Below, piece after piece: positions 55,998 to 64,000 of a stretch of DNA of 64,000 nt. Numbering within the stretch: the stretch's first letter is position 1; every line of letters starts with the position of its first letter. Source of the DNA: Lumbricus terrestris (lineage: Eukaryota > Annelida > Clitellata > Crassiclitellata > Lumbricidae). The stretch covers positions 63,613,686-63,677,685 of the forward strand of contig OX457037.1 of NCBI GenBank assembly GCA_949752735.1. Reading direction: 5' to 3'. The translations under genes were made by a program, and so were the position numbers. The notes beneath the pieces were generated by a model. That model was not told the origin of the DNA and did no database searches. It worked only from the letters and a program-made list of their open reading frames with translations.

Positions 55998-57337
55998 CAG
56001 TGATTCCGTTAAGGTCTGAATTCTTGGAGTCATGGACGCATCACATCAAAAAAGTTTGAGTCCACACCAAATGGATGAGCGTCATGGACTCCACACCCAT
56101 CCATTTTTGGAGTCCCATCGGGCCAAAGTAAGACAAATGTAAAAAATTCCGAACTTCTTATATTACAGGCGACAAAGGGCCCAACAATTAGGTCTATTAT
56201 TTCGTGGCCTACGCAAAAATTCGTATTTTTACCCGCTCATTCTGTTGCAACTCGTAGATTTTGCGAACAACCACATGCGTAGGCAAAAATTAGATCTAAC
56301 CCTCCTCCGTTTACAACGTTCATTTAAGCTACCTAAAATCAGCTATAAAATTCATTTTACCGTTGGCTATTTTTTGTGAATTAAAATCTGAAGTTGTCGA
56401 TACCAAATTTCCAATACAGAAAATACCAAGTCATGAACTCATAAATTATAGCCAGCCAGCCAGCTTCTCCAGAGGTAGGCTAATTTGAATGAAATATAGG
56501 CCTATATCGTGGAATCGTGAAAGGTCAAGCCAACGATAAGTATATATATAGAAGTTTTGGGTTTTTAAGTTTTGAAAACAAATTAACAGCCATTTGGAAG
56601 CAAAAGCTGTTGTTTAGAGCACAATCAGATTGCATCATATTTCATTAATATTGATTGGAGAACGCCTATGAGAGGGCTTCTTGTAGAGGCGTGATGTAGG
56701 CTAACTTATTGAAATGAATGAATGAATACAGATTATAGAGCCTGAAGGAGCTAAAATGCGATTGTCGTTAGCAAGGACATCATTTAAAAAATAAACAGGG
56801 ACAATTTTAGGACACTATGACCTATAACTATATAGTACCAATTTTTCCGACGATTATAAATTTTATACTTTGCAAGAAAAATATTTTAGCATTGTTGTAC
56901 TTCTTTTAGTTGTCTTGAATTTAGGATCTATCCGACGACGGTCATTAGCCTACTTTTAAGTCAGCTCATGGGAACGGATGAACGCTATAATATTGCTGAC
57001 CTAGGCCTGCATGTAGGCCATGATTCTATTTCTTACATCGTGATGTAGACTATGTACGTCACTCCCTTATAAAGAAATGAAATATTCATAAATAGGTCAT
57101 TGCATAAATTATTAACCCCTAACCAGTCAGTTAATACGCAATGCATAAACTGAGACAGTTACACATATATGGACCCCACGGTATTTCTTATTAGTGTCCC
57201 ATGGACGCATCGTTAATTTATTTGTGCGTCCATCCACAACTTCAGTGCGTCCATGGACGCACCACATTTATTTTTGTGCGTCCGGCGTCAAAATTTGTGC
57301 GTCCGGGACGCACGGACGCACGTTAACGGAATCACTG
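55998..57337. mobile_element. hAT element, CAGTGATTCCGTTAA ends
   Basis: CAGTGATTCCGTTAAGG starts at 55,998 and CAGTGATTCCGTTAACG ends, inverted, at 57,337. GTCACCTG flanks both sides (55,990-55,997, 57,338-57,345). Copy A has the empty site GCCACCTG at about 33,000. The right end carries GTGCGTCC/GGACGCAC repeats (57,225-57,320), and the left has GGAGTCATGGACGCATC motifs. No transposase. Confidence 0.85.
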
Positions 57338-57345
57338 GTCACCTG

Positions 57346-57850
57346 TACTTTCATGTTTCAGTGCGTTTTATGCACTGTTTCAAAATGTATATTACGGATT
57401 TGAATAAATCTTTATAAGGAATAACAAAGCAGTGAAAAGTAAAATATCCAAAAAGGAAAGAGTGAATTCTGGAAGAGTTCCACAATTGCCGTGCGCCGCC
57501 GAAACTTGAGCTTTGTAAGAAAGTCGATATCAAATTGCAATTATTGTGCTGTACTGTATTATAGAGCGACGACAGTCGAAAGCGATAGGTCTACACGAGT
57601 AGCCTAACTCTACACCATGATAGCCCAGCTGTTCTTCATTGTTGGTAGATGACATAGCCTAAGCTTAATCTCTTTAAAATAGCATAACGGAAATCCGCCT
57701 GCAAGAATGGAATTCTGATTAAGAAGTAGGGGTCTACTTGAGTTTGGATATAATCATCTTACATTATATGTAGATATCAAGAGATAGATGGAAAAAACAG
57801 GTAAGGAGCAAACCCTGCTGAAACCCCCAAGATCTTGGTATTTGTAATAT
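57346..57850. other. Intron of copy B
   Basis: Positions 57,346-57,660 match 33,010-33,340. The rest, up to the coil exon, has no counterpart in copy A. Confidence 0.5.
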
Positions 57851-57855
57851 GCAAC

Positions 57856-57924
57856 GGTATTCATCTTCCTGCGCTCTCTTCCTGTCCTCTTTATCCTTCT
57901 CCAGTTGCTGTATCGTGACCTTAG
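57856..57924 (-). CDS. Second coiled-coil exon candidate, copy B
   Basis: After the acceptor TTGCCTTGAAG the frame reads AKVTIQQLEKDKEDRKRAQE and then DEY, a charged coiled coil. It starts in phase 1. A donor at TACC/GTTGCA gives 69 bp ending in phase 1, and an alternative donor CAGCAGG/GTTTGC further on also ends in phase 1. Either keeps the frame between the coiled-coil exon at 61.4 kb and the NHL exon at 55.0 kb. No counterpart was found in copy A. Confidence 0.45.
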
Positions 57925-58598
57925 CTTCAAGGCAAATCAACACAATATTCAATTGCTGATCTGATCTTAAAATTAGACTTTACAGTAATAAACATTAACA
58001 GCAACAATTTGAATCTGTGAGGAGTTGGTTATATGCGGTTGTATTTCTAATTAACGAACAGTCCTCTATGCTTAATGAGGTTAATAATGCACCGCGATCT
58101 TTATCGTGGAACCACTGAATGAAACAGAATGTCTTGATCTACGTAAAGACCTGACGATATTTCTATACATGCATTCAGACATATTCGTACTAAGCTGCGC
58201 TGTTCTGTGCTGAGCAGGCTACCTGCAAACTACTTATGTGTAGTGGAAGTTTTCACCCTTTTGCGATGCTTTTTTGACACCAGCAGGAACTTAGCGAATG
58301 TCTACATGATGTTTTAGCACAGCGCAGGGCTTTTTTAATGCGCAAATGTAAATGAATTTGTGCAGTTGTAAAAGCAGTCTTGTGCAGTGATATAATCATT
58401 AGGAAAAGGTAGCTGCATCCGGCTTACCACGCAAGAAGGAAACGGAACAAAGGGCGTGTCCAGTGGAAAATACGCGGCATGAAGGCCAAATTTCAAATTT
58501 CTAAGTGGATTACTTTTTTAGAAGTTCATCAGATTTTATATGCGGGGACTTGCGACATTTCTGGTGAGCAAAAATCTTGGGATGACTAAAAAAGTCAC

Positions 58599-58704
58599 GA
58601 GACTTGGAAAAATTCTGACAAACGTCTACAGATTGCTTGTTGTGCAGTTCTAGAAATTTCTTTAAAAAGCCCTGGCACAGTCTAATGGCAGTGAGACATG
58701 CTTT
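58599..58704 (-). CDS. Possible exon of copy B
   Basis: A 106-bp segment between AAATGTTTCAG and GTGACT with an open frame, KACLTAIRLCQGFLKKFLEL then HNKQSVDVCQNFSKS. Compared with 40,015-40,123 the indels are multiples of three, but the copy A version has a stop. It starts in phase 0, which does not fit the phase-1 pattern of the other exons, so it may belong to a different transcript or be a repeat. Confidence 0.3.
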
Positions 58705-59518
58705 CTGAAACATTTGCTTCACACAGTGACCGACAAATTCAAGATTCGTTCTTCATGATCAACAGTAACTTCAGCACAATCCTAGCCGTATGAAGTTTGT
58801 TTCGAGCTCGCTTTACTTTTTCACCAGACAGTCTCTGTCTACTTCCCAGGCTCTCTTCTCGAGTTGTGCTTTGTTCTTCTCTTTAAGTAAAACGACAATT
58901 TATGTTATGATCCTATCGTTGAATGTTATAGGCCTATCCTAATAGTGAAGATTAGAGCTAGAAACATAAACATTTAGATGCTTGAATCCTTGAGAAAAAA
59001 TATGAACTTATTGATATTATTATTGCACAGCTCTTTGTGCTCTGCTCATCCATATCATGCCACGACCCAAGATCGTATTGAACAATAATAATTATTATTA
59101 TTATGAATCAACTTTCACGCGGCATTCAAGAGAATCATAAAATATTTCGATGATAAATTTATTAAATCTATAGCGTGATCAATGATCAACATTAACGAAT
59201 GCAATCTTATAATAGTCTAATTCTAATTTCATCTCTATCTTCGCATTTCTCAAGATACGAAAAGCATCATCAATCGATGAGTTACTTTCAAACAATGAAC
59301 TTTACCAACCCTTTAGAAAATCTCCGTTTGAAAACATAGCATTCTGCTGAAAACATGCGTTACAGTCCGGGTTATACTAACAGTGATGCTGTGGATATTC
59401 AGCTTGACGGGAGTTCGGACAGTCGGAGTAGGTTGATCCAATGAAGAGCATGAACAGAATGCACGGAAGAAAAATTTGGGACCGGAATAATATGGCAGAA
59501 TTTTTTTCGTTGGCTCAG

Positions 59519-59551
<33 letters not shown>

Positions 59552-59577
59552 GTGCGGTTATTCGATCGCTGAACTAG
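58705..59577. other. Intron of copy B
   Basis: Matches 40,124-41,014 of copy A throughout, including the AATC microsatellite. No exon seen apart from the candidate above. Confidence 0.5.
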
Positions 59578-59582
59578 CATCT

Positions 59583-61274
59583 GGGGTATTCCACGGTATT
59601 GGAGTCCATGAAGTGTCAATAAAAAATATTGGAATTATAAATTGTTATTGATTTCTGTTATACATGTAGCTAGATGGTTCTAGTATAAGATAGGGCCTAC
59701 CAAAAGAATTTGTCTTTCTGCACTTATCGTTTTGTGTCGACTTTGCTTCAAAGTGGCAAATTTGATTTTTTTGCGTTACGGACTCTACACGCAATTTTTA
59801 AATGCTAAGTTTCTAATGTAAATCCAATGTCGAATATTTTTAGCTGGATATCATGACCATGGTGAGAGTAAGTGATAAATAGCCTACTTCACTTTCAGAC
59901 ATTTAGAAATTTTATTTAGCTGACATCTGACACACATAAATCAACATTTAGTATGATGTATTTATGTGTTTTATTATTTATTCATTGCATTTATATTGAT
60001 TTATAAATGCTGCTAAAACAAGGTTACGTAATCAATAATTTAAATGAATAGTATGCTAGCTAATTTTTCTCGATTATTCATATAAATGGTGGAAACAGTT
60101 AAAGAACATGAGGAGAATACAGGCAGAAAGACTACAACAACGTAGTCATGCCATGGAATCTACATGTACTTACAGAATCAGATTCATGTAGCCTACCAAT
60201 ACTTACAGAATCAGATTTCTGATTTTTCAGACCATGAACTGTATATGTCCAAGAAAGCAAGATTTTATAAGTGTTTAACTTAGAGCAAGTCCATAGGGCG
60301 AGAGCACCACCAGATAGGGTAGTGCTCCTCAACCTTGTAAGTACACCAGATTTTTGCACTGAATAAGGTGTAAAAATTGGTTTGTCTAGATTTCGGTCCA
60401 TGCGCCTAGAAGAAGTTTTTATCTGAAACAAGACTAAGCTACAAAAGTGAATACTGGACGTTGTGAATGACAAATTGGGCAATCTGTTCGACTTTTCAGA
60501 CAGAATTATTGACCAGTTATGGATCACCAATTATCAGAAAAGCTATATGCCACAGCAAAACATGAAAGAGGTCTTTTCAAGTTCATTAACCCTGTGGTTA
60601 GCGTTACAGAATGACCTAAGCTGAGTGACTTCTGAAACATTAAGAGCTTCAACATTGCAGATTTTTGAACTGTGCAAGCGTTCCATTAATTGCTGGTGAC
60701 AATAAAACACCATATTTGTTCAATCAATTCGAGCCCTGAAACTTTCCGTAGTGCCTTGCAAACAATTGAAATGATGAAAGTAATTGCTATAAATAAACTG
60801 CTTTCATGGATATTAATTGATCAGTTTTTGTTTATGATCCATAACTGTAGAGTCCGTAACGTAGAGTCCGTAACGCATAGTGTGCACATTAAGTGAGATC
60901 TCAACATCAGTACTTATCATGATAAAGAAATTCAATAATGACTATATCAACAGAAATGGCTGGTAATTCTAAGGTTGTGTCTCAAAAGAATTTGTATAGG
61001 CTATAGAAACTTCACAGAAAATCAAGACAGTTCAGTAATCAAAAAAGTTCATGGAACTTTTCTGTAGAGTCCGTAACGCAAACTTCTTAATTCGCCAGAA
61101 ATGATACATAACAGCCATCAAAGCCTAACTTATATCAAACTAGTCTATGATTGAAGCGGCATCTGGAAAAAATATTTAAATAATTTAAACAGTTATCATC
61201 TCTCTGTATGAACTGCTCAAAGTGTACGAAATGTAGAGTCCGTAACATTTTGAATAGGCTACCGTGGAATTGTC
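59583..61274. mobile_element. Transposon with GAGTCCGTAACG repeats, 4-5-bp TSD
   Basis: Ends GGGGTATTCCACGGTA and, inverted, GACAATTCCACGGTA. CATCT lies on both sides (59,578-59,582, 61,275-61,279), and copy A has the empty site AGCATCTACGATC at 41,013-41,025. TAGAGTCCGTAACG occurs inverted once near 59,764 and four times direct (60,847, 60,862, 61,065 and 61,233). No transposase recognised and no superfamily assigned. Confidence 0.75.
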
Positions 61275-61319
61275 CATCTACGATCAGTCGACACTGATTC
61301 ACGCTTAGGGCCTACCTAC

Positions 61320-61439
61320 CTGACCGTAATTCAGATTCCAATTGATGCACTCGTTGTTCCATGTCATCTTTGTTTTTGCGAAGTTGCGCATTGACAGAAC
61401 GATATAGCATCAAGTCGTTTTCAAGCTCTTGAATCTTTG
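61320..61439 (-). CDS. Coiled-coil exon of the CARD/NHL gene, copy B
   Basis: 120 bp, acceptor TTGTAAGCAG, donor GGTCAG/GTAGGT, both introns phase 1. It encodes KIQELENDLMLYRSVNAQLR, then KNKDDMEQRVHQLESELRS. Identical in size to the copy A exon at 41,060-41,179. Differences are substitutions only, including charged-for-charged changes at coil surface positions. It would dimerise the product and space an N-terminal domain from the propeller. The matching CARD exon is not seen in the 2.5 kb that remain on its 5' side. Confidence 0.7.
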
Positions 61440-61497
61440 CTGCTTACAATTTAAATTATTTTCACTCATTGTATCATGTTATTTTAAACTTAAAAGG

Positions 61498-61637
61498 TTG
61501 AATAACTAAATAACATAAATTATGATGGTCTGTTGAATAACTAAGTAACATAAATTATGATGGTCTGTTGAATAACTAAGTAACATAAATTATGATGGTC
61601 TGTTGAATAACTAAGTAACATAAATTATGATGGTCTT
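61498..61637 (+). repeat. Four tandem 35-bp repeats
   Basis: Unit GTTGAATAACTAAGTAACAT plus AAATTATGATGGTCT, four copies. The first differs by one base. Copy A has a single diverged unit at about 43,616-43,645. Confidence 0.9.
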
Positions 61638-61639
61638 AG

Positions 61640-62043
61640 GTGGATCTATATATATGAACGAAATTCGTAGGCCTGCATTATTTAGTTTACAAATGCAATT
61701 ATCCATCGTTTTAGTTTTATTATTCAAACAATGTTAGACCTCTGTTTTTTTAAATCACACTTTTGCTACGACACAGATCATTTTAATCAATCCAGCCTCC
61801 ACTTAGGCAAGAATCGTTTAGTCAAGTCATCTTCTAGGGGGCTTTATATAGTATAGATAGGTAGGCCTACAATTTATATGCAATAAACACAACGACAAGA
61901 CTATCGCCAGAGGGTGGGAACAATTTCTATTAATTAATTCTGCTTATGAAAAGCAGTTGGTTCTTTTCAAACATTATACGCCTAACAAAATTTAGGCCTA
62001 CTACTTGCGTTTCTAGTATTTTCTGTGGGTTGTTGGCCTAGAA
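61640..62043. other. Intron-like sequence of copy B
   Basis: Matches 43,640-44,070, including the filler remnant AATCAATCCAGCCTCCACTT. The match ends where the next repeat starts. Confidence 0.5.
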
Positions 62044-62420
62044 CCAGTGGCGGCGCTACGCCAGGGCATGGCAGGGCAAATGCCCTGGTAAAAAAGCCTT
62101 TGCCCTGGCTGTTGCCCTGGTCGTTGCCCTGCCAGAAATTTTACCCCGGGAGAATTTGTTCGGGCATATTGCTTCTTACTGTTCACGTCCGTCCACTCTG
62201 TGGCAGGGCAAAAGGTCCGGCAGGGCAAAATTTTGGCAGGGCAAAAGTTCATGAAGAGAACAAAATCTGGTAGGGCAATTTTCTGGCAGGGCAAAAGTTC
62301 TGGCAGGGCAAAAATTTTGGCAGGGTAAAGACCGTAAAATTTAGGCAGGGCAAGCATTCTGAAAGGGAAAAATTCTGGCAGGGCAAACATTTTGGTGGGG
62401 CAAAAGTTGTTGCAGGGAAA
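62044..62420 (+). mobile_element. hAT-like end with a GGCAGGGCAAAA minisatellite
   Basis: Starts CAGTGGCGGCGCTACG, a hAT-like terminus also seen (diverged) near 1322. About a dozen units TTCTGGCAGGGCAAAA follow to 62,420, first as GCCCTGG repeats and then inverted as GGCAGGGC. No right end was found, unless GCCCTG text at the window edge (63,975-64,000) belongs to it. Confidence 0.55.
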
Positions 62421-62628
62421 TTTTTGTTGCTGTTTATTCACATTGCCGTATACAATCAACAACCTATGCCCAGTTGTCGCTTTATTGTTTTTCAAATGAA
62501 GCGTAAGCATTTGCGTAGACAATAGACATATACCTGACTCCATTACTTTATTTGCTGAACGTTTTGTTTTCGATATGCTATTCGAAAGAGGATTTGCAAT
62601 GCTTCACTAAGTCACAGAGATTGGTCTA

Positions 62629-63781
62629 CAGGTTGGGCCAAAAAGACCCTAAAGTTTTTTACCCATGATCTTGGCCAGAGGTAGTAATTTTAAATGAAAT
62701 TTTACAGGCTTAAAGACAATTGATATTCACACATGATGGCCAGATTTCATTAAACTATTTCGAACAGAACAAAAGTTATATCACTTGTAGTGAGACCACT
62801 CACTGTTATAATATATGACGATTCAAAAACATGACGTAGCAAAAAGTGACAAACCGAATTTATTAAGCAACATCTCAAATAATTTGTGTCAAATAAACGT
62901 GTTACTGACAGAAAATCGTTATAATTAGTTAGAAAAAGCAGGTACCAGCATAGCTGCAAGTCGCTGTGACATCATTTAGCAAGATGACTGTAATTTTGTT
63001 TTTAAAATAATAAAATCGATATTTCTATCAGATCAAAATTCCCAAGGTGTCGATGGCACGCAAATTTGTATTCATACACTTCACGAGCTAGGCCCTGGAG
63101 ATAAAGCTATAGTCGGCGCTTAATCTGTTAAACAGTGATTGCAGAGAAATGAAGAGCTAACTTGAATTTGAGAGTTATGAGATGTGCCGTTTATGAAAGG
63201 AAATCGGTTCAACGTCAATATTGCTGTACTGGTTTCATTGAGAAGAACAAATGGTTCCAAATATCCGGATTTGAATCCTATGATTTTGTCAACTATGGAG
63301 AGCTGTTGCTCGAGAAATACCGCAATCTGCAGCCTCAACCAAGAACGATAAGAGACTGAAAATTGATGGTCGCATTGGAGTTGATTGGGAAGACTTATTT
63401 CTGGAACACATCACCAAGTCCATTAAAACTGTACAAAAGACTCAAAACAAGTGTAGGAACTGGTGGTGGACACATTGAACACAGGATGTGATGTACTATC
63501 ACGTTAATTTTATAGCAACAACAATATTATTATTATTTGAGATGAGACATAAAAATCGCTTTGTTGCTACTTTCTTCTGCATTATGCTGCTGATTCGTCA
63601 AAGTCGGTTGTCTCACTAAAAGTGATATCACTCTTGTTCTGTTTGAAATATTGCGGTGAAATCTGGCCACTGCGTAAATATGAATTGTCTTTAAGCCTGT
63701 AAAATTTTATAATTTTTTGGCTTCTGGCCAAGATATTGGCAAAACACTTTATGGGGGGGGTCTTTTTTACGGCCCACCCTG
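62629..63781 (+). mobile_element. Decayed Tc1/mariner-like element
   Basis: Left end CAGGTTGGGCCAAAAAGACC, right end inverted CAGGGTGGGCCGTAAAAAAG. Both share CTTGGCCAGA and TTTTACAGGCTTAAAGACAA further in. TA flanks both sides (62,627-62,628, 63,782-63,783). Near 63,420-63,475 a frame gives GTGGGHIEH, the usual end of a mariner transposase. The rest of the gene is lost or unreadable. Confidence 0.8.
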
Positions 63782-63783
63782 TA

Positions 63784-64000
63784 CAAGGTTTCTAAGATTT
63801 GCTTTTCAAATGTCAAAGTATTCGGTTTTATGGATTCGCCCGTTTGATCCTCTGACCAGCCAACCCTAATAGTGCAAGTCATAGGTGTATGATTTATGGC
63901 AAGCACGGTAGCGCAAAATTATAGGCCTAGGGCCTATGTAAACCCTCACTACCGAGCATGCGACTCACCCTCTGCCCTGGTTACTTGTGTGACTGCCCTG
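63784..64000. other. Right edge, nothing firm
   Basis: A minus-strand frame here (LAINHTPMTCTIRVGW) is short and unsupported. GCCCTGG motifs at the very end resemble the minisatellite at 62.1 kb. Confidence 0.3.

Larger units (their letters stand above)
53300..62040. repeat. Segmental duplication, copy B (compact)
   Basis: Counterpart of 9,690-44,080. It keeps the empty sites of most copy-A insertions and carries two insertions of its own (55,998-57,337 and 59,583-61,274). Confidence 0.85.

Noticed and set aside
62013..62543. 176-codon minus-strand frame with ALPEF/CPAK repeats
   Set aside because: Product of the GGCAGGGCAAAA minisatellite.

Overview
The window looks like repeat-rich, intron-rich DNA from an animal, most likely a marine invertebrate. 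It has split genes with canonical splice sites, CR1-like LINEs, tRNA-derived SINEs, hAT, Tc1/mariner and Helitron elements, and an LTR retrotransposon. The palindrome TAGGCCTA is scattered throughout. No species can be named from the sequence alone. Nothing bacterial or organellar is present. All boundaries, repeats and homologies were read by eye, without any search.

The host genes lie on the minus strand. Exon-like pieces suggest a gene family whose product joins a CARD death-fold domain, coiled-coil exons and an NHL-type beta-propeller. Copy A reads CARD exon (46,707 to 44,123, split by a transposon), coiled-coil exon (41,179 to 41,060) and an intact NHL terminal exon (11,674 to 10,791). 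Copy B reads coiled-coil exon (61,439 to 61,320), a second coil exon (57,924 to 57,856) and a frameshifted NHL exon (55,021 to 54,154). Its CARD exon would lie beyond the window or is lost. All these exons start after a phase-1 intron, so they could be joined in frame. Further broken NHL 3' exons lie at 3.8-5.4, 9.6-10.6 and 53.6-54.0 kb. A separate propeller-like ORF lies at 51.96-52.36 kb.

Copies A (about 9.7-44.1 kb) and B (about 53.3-62.0 kb) are a colinear segmental duplication. They differ mainly by transposon insertions, so each copy supplies empty sites for the insertions in the other. This fixes the ends and target-site duplications (TSDs) of a TA-flanked element (13,040-14,414), a Helitron (14,489-32,878), a hAT element (55,998-57,337), a 1.7 kb element (59,583-61,274), a SINE complex (37,521-39,912) and a foldback element (12,025-12,640).

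Region by region: 1-2.2 kb holds a LINE fragment split by a hAT element. 3.2-9.6 kb is a cluster of foldback elements built from degenerate GAAGCTGGAT repeats, the largest 4.2 kb long and inserted in an NHL copy. 10.8-11.7 kb is the intact NHL exon. 14.5-32.9 kb is one Helitron that contains a young 15.4 kb LTR element, which in turn contains a nearly complete CR1-like LINE. 33-44 kb is intron with hAT, SINE, Helitron and LINE insertions. 44.1-46.4 kb is a palindromic element inside the CARD exon. 46.9-48.1 kb is a DD37D mariner-like element. 48.8-53 kb holds a LINE tail, a hAT MITE, a duplicated donor-like region and the propeller-like ORF. 53.3-62 kb is copy B, and 62-64 kb holds a GGCAGGGCAAAA minisatellite and a decayed mariner.
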